Below are positions 25,637-34,219 of a DNA stretch of 64,000 nucleotides, piece by piece. The position numbers and the translations under genes were made by a program. Position 1 is the first letter of the stretch, and each line of letters opens with the position of its first letter. Below the pieces are notes generated by a model. The model made no database searches and had not been told where the DNA came from. It saw only the letters and a program-made list of their open reading frames with translations. This DNA is from Pseudomonas sp. GM41(2012) (GTDB lineage: Bacteria > Pseudomonadota > Gammaproteobacteria > Pseudomonadales > Pseudomonadaceae), in assembly GCF_000282315.2 (NCBI RefSeq), contig NZ_AKJN02000006.1, positions 806,001 through 870,000 on the forward strand, in the 5' to 3' direction.

Positions 25637-27088
25637 TCAACCCGCAGCAACAAACGGCGACGGACGCCCTACCTTGATGTGATCACCATACCAAAAGCGT
25701 AGAAAGGTCGCTGGCTCGGGTACGTAGCACCAGAACTCAACGGTCTCATGCGCGCGAAAGTTGCTCTGGTCGCTGACGCGCAACCTCATGCCGCATCGCT
25801 TGTCCGTACAGCGGGACAGCAACGCGGGGCAAGCGTGCCAGCAGGTCAGATCGGAACTCAACCGAGAACCAGCACCAATGACGCTGATGGCTTCCGCACC
25901 CAACACTAGTGAGGTGCTGCCCGACAGCTCAACGGAAAAACGATCCAAATCTCGATTGCAGGCCGTGCACATAACTTCGATGCCGGCCCAAATTGCGTAG
26001 AAGTGCGTTATCCAGAGTGCCATGATCTGACGAGGCGTGGACGGACGGTCATGCCAGTTCGGCGCAACAAGATTGATTCCGTCCCCCTCTGCGAATCGAT
26101 AGCGCAACGCGGCACACCATGCCAAAAAGGCCGCGGAAACCACACAGGCGCATTGGCAATCGAGGCCATGTCGACTCCGCGCAGAAAGGCTCGACAGATA
26201 CCTGTAGCAGCCCGCATGTGGCCTCACGTAGGCGTTGTACAGGTAACGCCGGACGTATCGGTACAACAGAAAGACTTGCCGGGCACTGAAGTCAAAACCA
26301 GCGGCCTCTTGGGCGCTGTAAGTCGCCCGGGTCATTTCGTATCGGGGAATCGGAATCAGGTTGATGGCATTGGGGGCGGGAAACCCTCCCACGGCGGCAA
26401 CTGCTGAATTGAGTCCGATGTTGATCAGCCGCTCTTCTTCGTCGATGTTTCCGCCTTTCGCCTTGTTCGCATGGAGCGAAGAAATTGCATAGTTGACCAA
26501 GGGGTCCTGCATCGCTCCCGCCGCATCGAGCCATGCTTCTATCCTCGCGCCCAACTCCGCATACTTACGCTTCTGGTCAGGGGTGGCACAAATCAAGCGA
26601 ACGGATCCAGCGGAGTCAAACAAAAAGTGACTGCAACGCATCTTGCTGCTGAAGCCGGCCGGCGCATGGGTGACAACCAGTCCACGTACGATGGCGTTGC
26701 TGCAGTGTGAGCAAGGCTCAAGCAGTTCGTTATGCCAAGGACACCGTTTTATGATCTGGAGAAAAAAGAAGACCGAGTGATACCCGACGGCCACACATTT
26801 TGCGCAATGCCGGATGCATACCGTGGACATCCGCGGACTGCACTCCACCAGGTTGTCGATAAAGGCTCGTCTGATTGCAGGATATGGCAGGGACAGCGCC
26901 GCCGCCAGTTTCGTGTCGTCAACATCACAGGCCCTCCAATACTGGGAGGGATAGCTTGGCTGTTGGGTGCGGAACAGCTCGCTGAGTAATTGCAGGGGCG
27001 ATGCAAGGTTCAACGCGCTCGCTTTAAGGAGAATCCCCCAAGACGACTCAAAAGGAATATGGTTGAATCGCCCATACGTGAGCTTCAT
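25637..27088 (-). CDS. tniQ: TniQ/TnsD-like target-selection protein
   Basis: The protein has 483 residues. The TniQ zinc-binding pattern is visible near residues 95-129: HCAKCVAVGYHSVFFF, then RCPWHNELLEPCSHC. Proposed ligands are C95, C98, C116, H119, C126 and C129. A further HACPALLSRC-x-D-x-x-C stretch near the C-terminus resembles a second zinc site. TniQ/TnsD proteins bind an attachment site or partner and recruit the TnsC ATPase. The gene starts one base after the tnsC stop codon. Length fits the TnsD class, which recognises a fixed chromosomal target, better than short CRISPR-associated TniQ. Confidence 0.78.
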   Translation of the reverse strand: MKLTYGRFNHIPFESSWGILLKASALNLASPLQLLSELFRTQQPSYPSQYWRACDVDDTKLAAALSLPYPAIRRAFIDNLVECSPRMSTVCIRHCAKCVAVGYHSVFFFLQIIKRCPWHNELLEPCSHCSNAIVRGLVVTHAPAGFSSKMRCSHFLFDSAGSVRLICATPDQKRKYAELGARIEAWLDAAGAMQDPLVNYAISSLHANKAKGGNIDEEERLINIGLNSAVAAVGGFPAPNAINLIPIPRYEMTRATYSAQEAAGFDFSARQVFLLYRYVRRYLYNAYVRPHAGCYRYLSSLSARSRHGLDCQCACVVSAAFLAWCAALRYRFAEGDGINLVAPNWHDRPSTPRQIMALWITHFYAIWAGIEVMCTACNRDLDRFSVELSGSTSLVLGAEAISVIGAGSRLSSDLTCWHACPALLSRCTDKRCGMRLRVSDQSNFRAHETVEFWCYVPEPATFLRFWYGDHIKVGRPSPFVAAG

Positions 27089-28060
27089 CTACTGGTTGCT
27101 TGGAGCTTGTTGCATGAAGGACACGAACTCAGCAATCAGGCTGGAATCCACGGCCTCCTTGACGATCCCCTCAGTGAGCTTGAACACTGAGCAGTCCATG
27201 TGGCGGGACCTGATCAAGATACGTTCGATCACGCGGAACATGTGTTCCATGGGTAACACGCCGGGACCACTCTCCCCTGCCACGCTCATCAGCCCAGACC
27301 AGATCAGCTTATTGTATTGAGCAAGGCGAAAACTTGCCGCGAAGGCTTCGGGCAAGAAGAATTCGGTGTAACTGCAGCCAGAGTCCAGCGGAAACTCTTT
27401 ATTTGCATCATACTCATTGAGCATGGATTCGAAATCGGCTTCGGACATGCAACCGTTGAACCGAATCGGCTCACACAAAAACCGGGCAACCAAGTTGGTG
27501 GCTCCCAAACCAAAGAAAAAATGTCGTCTTTGGAGTATTTCTTCCTGGCCAAACCCCAGCGTCGTCATGCTGATGCCGTGCATTTCCAAACGGTTATGAA
27601 TCACCAGCAGTTCATTCCAACTGTCTGTCGACAGCAACTGGTTTTCGTCAATAATAATTACGAAATGACCACCGCCCCGGGACTCCACCTCGGCACGCAC
27701 ATGGACAATAAATTTCTCCATTAAGGCGCTGTACGATTCTTTTTGGTTTTTGAACAGGCCTACCTCAACGACCAAGTCCCGGATCAGCTTGGCGGATTTG
27801 TTCCCGTCTGCGGTGTGATACAGAAAGTACTTCTTGGGGAATTCGGCCGCCAGCAGATCCCTAACGATTCTGGCACACCGGGTTTTACCCATTCTCGGCT
27901 TCGCGTACAAAAAAGTGCCCGTATGCCTCGAAAAGACCCGCTCGCGAAAAATCGAGTATACTTTGGCGATCATCGGAGTAATCAACGTATAGAGAGTGCT
28001 TACAACCGGATGACTCTCTAGGTAAAGCTCCCGATCAAAACCATTGTTGGTAGTATTCAT
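27089..28060 (-). CDS. tnsC: TnsC/TniB-like AAA+ ATPase
   Basis: The protein has 323 residues and one AAA+ domain. Walker A is AKPRMGKT at residues 53-60 and Walker B is FVIIIDENQ with D139-E140, resembling the DEAQ-type box of TnsC/TniB. The first glycine of the P-loop is replaced by alanine. TnsC regulators form filaments on DNA and pass target information from TniQ/TnsD to the transposase. The gene overlaps the tnsB stop by four bases (ATGA) and is followed without a gap by tniQ. Confidence 0.8.
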   Translation of the reverse strand: MNTTNNGFDRELYLESHPVVSTLYTLITPMIAKVYSIFRERVFSRHTGTFLYAKPRMGKTRCARIVRDLLAAEFPKKYFLYHTADGNKSAKLIRDLVVEVGLFKNQKESYSALMEKFIVHVRAEVESRGGGHFVIIIDENQLLSTDSWNELLVIHNRLEMHGISMTTLGFGQEEILQRRHFFFGLGATNLVARFLCEPIRFNGCMSEADFESMLNEYDANKEFPLDSGCSYTEFFLPEAFAASFRLAQYNKLIWSGLMSVAGESGPGVLPMEHMFRVIERILIRSRHMDCSVFKLTEGIVKEAVDSSLIAEFVSFMQQAPSNQ

Positions 28061-30066
28061 TCCTTAAACCTCCTCTGCTTGAGCAATGCGTTCAGATCAG
28101 GAACCTTTTTGCCAATGATCAATGCGTCCGAGAACTCCAACGGTTTTCCCTCGATAGCCGGCACAGGGGCGGGGCGGGGTTCGGCAACTACCAACGGCAC
28201 TCCCCCTTCAGTCGCTACCCGTTTTGCCTCGGTTACCACATCGGCCGAAATAACAACGGACTTCTTGCTCTTTGAAGCACTTAGGAAAGCCAGGTAAACC
28301 AGAACCGGGTCTTGCTCGAGGCTGACCTGCAGCGTCCTGTCCGCCATTTTTGAGTTGATGGCTTTACGGGTTCGCATGTCGTGCTTGGTATCAGCCCATT
28401 TCCCTACCGCAACCAGGTTGCCAAGCAAAAAGCCTTCCATTGTGAATGCCGTTACGAACCTCAAGTCGTTCTCATCAATATGGAGGATAATTTTTTTCCC
28501 AATCATGGGCCATGCGTCGTACAAGTAGTTGGAGGTGTAATGAACCCTCAAAAACTGAACATACGGATGGCGTCCGTTTTTTGTGTTACCGCGAACAGTG
28601 ACGATTTTCTTCAGTTGCAATATCGTAACTCCTCTGTCACTAGCGTCAGGTAGTGTTCTTACCAAGAAATGATGCCGGTTCTGCTCCAGCTTTTGCCGGA
28701 TAAAATCCAATGGCGACAGAAAGAACAACCCTTCACTGATCCTCGCATTGTGCTGCGTGATCTCAACGTCAAGAAGGTGCAGCAGGTGTTCCGCAAGTAC
28801 TGGAGCCTGTGTGGCATACTCTTCGCAATTATCTGCACGCCCGTTGTTCGGGCCGTGTCCGGTTGTGCTTAAAAGCCGGCAGAACACATTGTTGGAGAGC
28901 AGGCCAAACAAGTGCTCTACATATGGTCGCCTTTCAAAGTGCCCTGGAGGGCCGAGTGTCCAAAAATAGCCCAACTCCTTTCTGGCGGCATTCGTCACTT
29001 TTTCAGACAGATGCGCCAACGCCCCATCAAACTTTACGACTGTAAACAAGGCACCTTTACATTCTTGAATGACTTCATTTGGTAATCCGCTACCTTCGGG
29101 ATATATAAGTCCTTCAATAACTGGCTCTGGCCTGGACTGTCCCACTATCGAATAGCGCATGACATCAATCACGTCGGTGGCAGAGACCTCACTTCTGAGA
29201 ACGCACTTGTAAGCCAAGACAGCTTCGGATGCGCAATCTAACATGAGAACAACCCATATCCGGCTAATTCTCTTGGCGACGTAGGTACCGTTTGGAGCCT
29301 TCATCAGCACCGAGGAATGGCTGTCAAATTTGTACCCATCGATCTCAACGGCATCGAAGGGCTCGGTATAGACCAACCCGGGCCTCGGCCCTTTTCCGAC
29401 TGCCATGTGGGCCTTCGCCTCGCGCTCGCCCTCGTTGCGCACCACGCGACTGAAGTTACCTTCCCGAACATTTTTGATGTGTTCGTATACTGAGCGCTGC
29501 CCCAACCATTTGGTATTAAATGGCCACTCAGGTTCTTGAATATCGAACTCTTCGAGTAGGGAAAGGAAAAATCTATGCAGCGTCTTTGGTTTGATTGCGT
29601 ATTCGTTTTCAGACTCATGATCCACATGCGAAAGAATTTTCCGGTTGAACCGCTTTTCCAGTTCCGGATATTTGGCAAATACCATGCCCAATGCACCTGC
29701 ATGACCGCCTTGCGCTTCCGAAAGTTTTGGGGCCACCGATTTGGTTCTGCCGTAGTTTTTTATGTGCAAGTACGGCAATAACGCGCGACAGCCCCACCAC
29801 ATGCCATCCGGCGCCGACTGCAGACAGCGTGCGGCATAGTAGTTTAGGCACTGCCTGTTTATGCCCGTTGCGGCGACGATGTCCTTAATGGGCACTCCCT
29901 CGCAGTAGAGTTTCATAGCTAGAGACTTTAACTGAAAATCCTCTAACTCAACTTCCGTCAGCCCAACCAGCTCTGGCTTTTGCCAGTCATGAAAGGTTCC
30001 AAACGCTATCGCCCTTTTGCTTAAGGATCCGACCCAGTTGTTAGCCTCAACGTCTTTATTGGTCAT
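28057..30066 (-). CDS. tnsB: TnsB/TniA-like DDE transposase
   Basis: The protein has about 669 residues when started at the ATG at 30066, which overlaps the tnsA-like stop codon as ATGA. N-terminal helix-turn-helix DNA-binding sequence (GVPIKDIVAATGINRQCLN, about 57-75) precedes an RNase-H-like integrase core. Candidate catalytic acids are D243 (AVEIDGYKFD), D347 (VVKFDGALAH) and E384 (PYVEHLFGLL). A Mu-type beta-barrel region and a C-terminal tail for ATPase contact follow. It should cut and join the 3' ends of the element. All three acids appear present, so it looks active. Confidence 0.82.
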   Translation of the reverse strand: MTNKDVEANNWVGSLSKRAIAFGTFHDWQKPELVGLTEVELEDFQLKSLAMKLYCEGVPIKDIVAATGINRQCLNYYAARCLQSAPDGMWWGCRALLPYLHIKNYGRTKSVAPKLSEAQGGHAGALGMVFAKYPELEKRFNRKILSHVDHESENEYAIKPKTLHRFFLSLLEEFDIQEPEWPFNTKWLGQRSVYEHIKNVREGNFSRVVRNEGEREAKAHMAVGKGPRPGLVYTEPFDAVEIDGYKFDSHSSVLMKAPNGTYVAKRISRIWVVLMLDCASEAVLAYKCVLRSEVSATDVIDVMRYSIVGQSRPEPVIEGLIYPEGSGLPNEVIQECKGALFTVVKFDGALAHLSEKVTNAARKELGYFWTLGPPGHFERRPYVEHLFGLLSNNVFCRLLSTTGHGPNNGRADNCEEYATQAPVLAEHLLHLLDVEITQHNARISEGLFFLSPLDFIRQKLEQNRHHFLVRTLPDASDRGVTILQLKKIVTVRGNTKNGRHPYVQFLRVHYTSNYLYDAWPMIGKKIILHIDENDLRFVTAFTMEGFLLGNLVAVGKWADTKHDMRTRKAINSKMADRTLQVSLEQDPVLVYLAFLSASKSKKSVVISADVVTEAKRVATEGGVPLVVAEPRPAPVPAIEGKPLEFSDALIIGKKVPDLNALLKQRRFKE

Positions 30067-30680
30067 GTCCGGCACTTCCATTGGGTATAGCGACCAAATG
30101 AAGGCTCTTTCGTTAGATCAATCTCTATAAGTCCGGCAATGAAATGGCGGATCAAGACTCCGCATATTATGGGTGGGGCGATAAGCGGGGCGTTTCTAAG
30201 CACAGCCTGAACATCTCCAGCTCCCAGTGATACTTCAATTGCACGCACGGCATTTGAAGCTGCCGTACATGCAGATCCCCTGATCGCCGCTGCATATGCC
30301 ATCGCTTTCATGGCCTTGATAGCCAAAGGTGCCTTTGCCAGAAGCTGACTCCGTGAAATACGAATGGTGCATCTCTCTTCGCTGCCTGAAGGTTCGTCTA
30401 GATCCGAAAAAACCACTTCAGACACACTTCCTGATTGTTTTTTCACCAGAAAATCGAAGCCATCCCCGCCTTCAGACTGGCTAAATTCTACTACGTCTAA
30501 ATCAATCTCTAGGAACACCACCCAGTAAATTAGAGCGCTGTCAGACGGCAGTACTAAATCTCTATTCAGCTTGACGCTATACACGTACCAAAGGTTGCTA
30601 CTTCCATGTCCGCGCGCTCGCGCTTCCTGCAGAATCCTTCTTCTGTGCTCTTGCTTGAGAGAATGTTTGCCCGCGCTCAT
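30063..30680 (-). CDS. TnsA-like protein with degenerate nuclease site
   Basis: The protein has 205 residues and is first in the tns operon, in the tnsA position. The core reads YWVVFLEIDLDVVEFSQSE, then GFDFLV, then VSEVVFSD. TnsA endonucleases usually have a glutamate about eight residues before the LE-x-D step, an aspartate in the DFLV strand, and a lysine in EVK. Here only the aspartate is clear: the glutamate position holds leucine and EVK reads EVV. It may therefore be a structural partner of TnsB without 5'-end cleavage. The family call is by shape, order and short motifs, so it needs profile confirmation. Confidence 0.55.
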   Translation of the reverse strand: MSAGKHSLKQEHRRRILQEARARGHGSSNLWYVYSVKLNRDLVLPSDSALIYWVVFLEIDLDVVEFSQSEGGDGFDFLVKKQSGSVSEVVFSDLDEPSGSEERCTIRISRSQLLAKAPLAIKAMKAMAYAAAIRGSACTAASNAVRAIEVSLGAGDVQAVLRNAPLIAPPIICGVLIRHFIAGLIEIDLTKEPSFGRYTQWKCRT

Positions 30681-31333
30681 ACACCCGCCTCCCGGCTGTC
30701 CACGCTTTAATCTAACGTGTAATTTTCCTATCGATATATCAATTTATAATATGAAAGCCTCAACTAATTTCCGAACAGCCCAAGCATTAAAGTCAGTGCG
30801 AGTTACGCATAAAAGTTGCCAAGCTAATATTTTGCTTGCTGGTTATGCGTACGTGATGAGTATCGTCTAATGCAAATCAATCGTGACAAGCACAATATGC
30901 GTACGTGTAATGCATTAATGTCGCCACCATATTTAAAATGGTGTTGACCTGACACTTGCACGTACCAAGCTAAAGCAAATGGCCAAAACAAGCGATTTGG
31001 GCACACGAAGCGTTTTCGACGGGTGAACGCTTGAGTTATATGACATTCCAAAGCTGTTCCGCCATCTGCGTGTAACGGCGCGAGGAGGTATGAGCGTAAT
31101 GCTTGTCCAAGCCAAGTTGGTTTCGCTTCTGCTATAGCGTTACCGCAGCTTCGAAAAAAAATTTGTTCCGGCGTCCTCTTGGAAAAATAATCAGTTCTCA
31201 AGATTGAACTAATTGTTTTTCCCAATGCATCGTGCGCTGGTTAGAAACAGTGTCATCTCTTTGTATTTATTGGTAATCTTATGTAAGGAAATGTCAATAA
31301 TTTACTTCTGAGCACTATCAATTCCCTCAGCCC
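30681..31333. other. Candidate right end of the Tn7-like element (653 bp without a gene)
   Basis: The stretch is AT-rich with no gene. It holds a spaced set of related motifs: GTTACGCATAA near 30802, two inverted copies of the CACGTACGCATA type (TATGCGTACGTG at 30844-30855 and 30896-30907), and TTGCACGTACC near 30956. CCAAGCTAA also occurs twice (30818, 30965). Spacing is about 44-61 bp. In Tn7 a series of TnsB sites lies just outside tnsA, so these are candidate transposase sites. The exact end and target duplication could not be fixed. Confidence 0.5.
30844..30907. repeat. Two direct copies of a 12-bp motif beside tnsA
   Basis: TATGCGTACGTG occurs at 30844-30855 and at 30896-30907, 52 bp apart. 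An inverted relative is at 30802. The copies sit 160-230 bp upstream of the tnsA-like start codon, where both the operon promoter and the transposon end are expected. Confidence 0.65.
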
Positions 31334-31858
31334 TCATTCTCCCGTCAGCCTCTCAAACAGCTGCGAATGTTCGGGAAATTGCTCGCCAAGCTTTTGCCGA
31401 CTACCCAACTCCATATCTGCAAAATCAAACCCAGGTGAAACCGCTTCACTGATCAAACCGTATCCCGCCAATCCATTTGTAAGCTGCGAAGCTTTCCAAA
31501 CGCCACCCGGTACCTGTAGCTGCAGACATTGGCCGGCGATTATATCGCTGCCCATCACAACCGTTTTTAATGTGCCGTCCGGGAAAATCAGGCTGTACTG
31601 AATTGCATCTCCCACATGGTAGTAATGAACGATGTCCGATGGGTTCAGATGAAAATGACCTATCGGCGAATCCTTGGTCAGCAAGTAGTAAATGGATGTC
31701 ATCAGGTAGCGCCGGCCCCCAGCGGTCTCAACCATCGTGTGGTGATCGGTTTGAAAGGTTCTGCGGTAGAAACCGCCTTCCATGTGGGGTTCCAGGTTCA
31801 GTGCTGCGATTACAGCCTCAGCGCTGGGAATGTGTTTATCAAAGGTGTTGGTAGTCAT
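31334..31858 (-). CDS. DUF985/cupin_5-family protein
   Basis: The protein has 174 residues with the DUF985 cupin pattern: PHMEGGFYRRTFQ near residue 25, TSIYYLLT, HFHLNPSDIVHYYHVGDA, VPGGVWKAS and EAVSPGFDFADMELG. Histidines in the central strands could bind a metal or sugar-like ligand, but the reaction of this family is not settled. GGAGGG lies 11 bases before the ATG. Its 3' end faces the Tn7-like element, the geometry that glmS has with Tn7, so it might be the element's attachment gene. The upstream 160 bp are AT-rich with a TAGCTCT / AGAGCTA hairpin. Confidence 0.82.
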   Translation of the reverse strand: MTTNTFDKHIPSAEAVIAALNLEPHMEGGFYRRTFQTDHHTMVETAGGRRYLMTSIYYLLTKDSPIGHFHLNPSDIVHYYHVGDAIQYSLIFPDGTLKTVVMGSDIIAGQCLQLQVPGGVWKASQLTNGLAGYGLISEAVSPGFDFADMELGSRQKLGEQFPEHSQLFERLTGE

Positions 31859-32022
31859 GTTGATTGAGCCCTCCAGCCTTTGAAATAACGCGCTATCAAT
31901 GTGTTATTTCTATTGTATCTATGCAGTAAATTAATAATAACTATGCTAAATAGCTCTTTAGTAGAGCTAGCTAATAGAGCTTGAGCATACGAGTACTAAC
32001 TACCCTCGCCCGCTATTGTTGT

Positions 32023-32547
32023 TCACACTGCACTTGTGTTTGCGACCCGAGCAGTGCGGATAAACAAGGCGCGCACTTTCTCCCAGAAATTTCCCCCTAA
32101 TACGAAAAAGCTGCCGATCAGCATGAGGTCACCCAGCGCTTGAGCTTGCCAGAGGTTGGGTCTGAGCCCTGGCCAAATGCTGTCGATGTAGGGTTCAAGA
32201 AAGGAGGAAATCAGCGGCACAAAGAACATAACGATGCCAATTCTGTGACGCCATGGGCCCACTTCGACTTCCGTGCTAGGGGCCAGTAAGGACACATATC
32301 CGAACAGGGTGCGTTTTAACTGTTGGAATCCGGCTTTGCCCATCACCGCAATAACGATGATCAACAGGACTTTGTTGCTGATGAACAGCACGCCGGTCAG
32401 TGCCGCGATCCTTGATCCAGGTACATCGACGGCCGCGGCGATAGGCACCAACAGCCAGGAGCCCAGCATCAAGCAGATAATTGCTATTCCCAACTTAAAG
32501 CGCCAGCTGGCTGAATGGGGTTCAACGACACCGTCGGTGTTATTCAT
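32023..32547 (-). CDS. Small membrane protein resembling a transporter suffix domain
   Basis: The protein has 174 residues with four predicted membrane segments (LGIAIICLMLGSWLLVPIAA, GVLFISNKVLLIIVIAVMG, IGIVMFFVPLISSFLEP and DLMLIGSFFVLGG). It resembles proteins labelled transporter suffix domain-containing in Pseudomonas. No transport motif or charged pore residue stands out. It is divergent from the efflux operon at 32666 across a 118-bp interval and may share its control. Function unknown. Confidence 0.65.
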   Translation of the reverse strand: MNNTDGVVEPHSASWRFKLGIAIICLMLGSWLLVPIAAAVDVPGSRIAALTGVLFISNKVLLIIVIAVMGKAGFQQLKRTLFGYVSLLAPSTEVEVGPWRHRIGIVMFFVPLISSFLEPYIDSIWPGLRPNLWQAQALGDLMLIGSFFVLGGNFWEKVRALFIRTARVANTSAV

Positions 32548-32665
32548 AATCGTCGTACCTTTTTAACAGATGACAATAGATTTGATGGCGCTTAAAAAGC
32601 GTAGCAGTCATGTGCCCATTTGGACGGCTATGCTCCAGTGATCTTTGTTGGTCGGGACATGCGTA

Positions 32666-34219
32666 ATGCATCCAGGTAAAACCCTGCTGAAGTGGCCAGG
32701 CCGACTCGTGCTGCTTGGCGTACTCGGCCTCAATGGCTGCGTACGACTTGGGCCGGACTTCCAGCCGCCCGGCGAAGAATGGGTCAAACACTGGAGCACC
32801 CCTGCCCTCGAGCAATCCAGCCAGCGGAGCCTGAATCCGGACCTTCGTCAGTGGTGGCAAATCTTTGCCGATCCGGTCCTCGATCATTTGATTGCCGAGT
32901 CGGATGCACGCAACTCCAGCCTCAAAATCGCCGGCCTGCGCGTCATGGAAGCCCGCGCCCAACTCGGTATTGCTCAAAGTGGTCTTTACCCGCAACTGCA
33001 GCAAGCCAGTGTCGACAGTCTTTACTTCAACCGCAGGCAATCCGGCGGGACCAACCCGCAAGACAGTCATTTCTGGCAACACAGCGTGGGGTTCGATGTG
33101 GGTTGGGAGCTGGACTTCTGGGGCCGCTTCAGTCGCGCTATCGAGTCGTCCGATGCCAGCTACTTCGCCGCCCAGGCCAACTATGAAGACGTACTCGTAC
33201 TGCTGCGTGCGCAAGTGGCCGATACCTATTTCTCGCTGCGCACCACCGAAGCCCGTTTGCGTGTCGCCCAGGAAAACGCCAAACAGCAAAAACGCAACTT
33301 CGAGATCACCGAAAAGCTCTTCAACAGTGGCCAAACTGCCGAACTCGACCTGCAACAAGCCAGAACCCAGTACCTGGGCACGTTGAGCACCATCCCCAAC
33401 TTCGAAGACCAGTTGCAACGAACCCGCAATGCGTTGGCGGTGTTGATTGGCCAGCCGCCCGGCGCGATGCCGCAACTGGTCGAGTACGTGGGATTGATCC
33501 CGCTGGTCGACCGTGCCGTGTTGCAAGATGTACCGGCCAATCTGCTCCTGCGTCGGCCCGACGTGCGCGCCGCCGAGCTAAATGTCGCGGCCCAGTCAGC
33601 GCTGATCGGTGTGGCCGAGAGTGATTTCTATCCGTCGTTGACCTTGCTGGGCAGCATCGTCTGGTCAACCGACACGCTCAGTGGCACGCCCCGGAATCTG
33701 GATTTGATTGGCGGTCCCAGTCTGCGCTGGAATCTGTTCGATCACGGCCAGATCAGCAACAACGTGCGCGTGCAGGATGCGCGGTTGCAGCAGCTGATCG
33801 AGGCCTACCGCGACAAGGTTCGCCAGGCGGCACGCGAGGCAGACGATGCGGCCTTTGGCCTGATCAAATCCCTGGAGCGCGAAGGCATCCTGCGTGAGGC
33901 CGAAGTGGCCGCCAAACGCTCGCTGGTGCTGGCCAGCGCGCAGTATCGCGAAGGTTATTCGGACTTCCAGCGGGTGCTGGATGCGCAGCGTGCCTTGCTC
34001 GAACAACAGGACAATTATCTGGTCGCCCGCAGCAATGCCGTCAGTAATGTCATTGCCTTGTACAAAGCCGTGGGCGGTGGTTGGTACAGCGCCCAGCCGA
34101 GGGTTGATCCGACCACCCGCCAACAGATGGAAAAACGCACCGACTGGGGCGATCTGCTGAAAGAACCCGCCACTGCACAGCCTGCCATTCCAATGTCTTA
34201 CAAGGTAAAAGACCAATGA
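32666..34219 (+). CDS. Outer-membrane efflux lipoprotein (NodT/TolC family)
   Basis: The protein has about 517 residues. A lipoprotein signal ends in LLGVLGLNGC, giving an acylated cysteine near residue 25, followed by VRLGPDFQPP as in OprM-type proteins. Two OEP repeats make up the body, including WELDFWGRFSRAIE and RRPDVRAAELNVAAQSALIG. I use the ATG at 32666; codons upstream at 32645 are in frame and no strong ribosome site decides. It is the first gene of a tripartite efflux operon with an HlyD-type adaptor and a DUF2955 membrane protein. Confidence 0.87.
   Translation: MHPGKTLLKWPGRLVLLGVLGLNGCVRLGPDFQPPGEEWVKHWSTPALEQSSQRSLNPDLRQWWQIFADPVLDHLIAESDARNSSLKIAGLRVMEARAQLGIAQSGLYPQLQQASVDSLYFNRRQSGGTNPQDSHFWQHSVGFDVGWELDFWGRFSRAIESSDASYFAAQANYEDVLVLLRAQVADTYFSLRTTEARLRVAQENAKQQKRNFEITEKLFNSGQTAELDLQQARTQYLGTLSTIPNFEDQLQRTRNALAVLIGQPPGAMPQLVEYVGLIPLVDRAVLQDVPANLLLRRPDVRAAELNVAAQSALIGVAESDFYPSLTLLGSIVWSTDTLSGTPRNLDLIGGPSLRWNLFDHGQISNNVRVQDARLQQLIEAYRDKVRQAAREADDAAFGLIKSLEREGILREAEVAAKRSLVLASAQYREGYSDFQRVLDAQRALLEQQDNYLVARSNAVSNVIALYKAVGGGWYSAQPRVDPTTRQQMEKRTDWGDLLKEPATAQPAIPMSYKVKDQ

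Noticed and set aside
25637-30680. CRISPR-associated transposon (CAST)
   Set aside because: No cas genes or repeat-spacer array were seen, and the TniQ protein is long like TnsD rather than the short CAST form.
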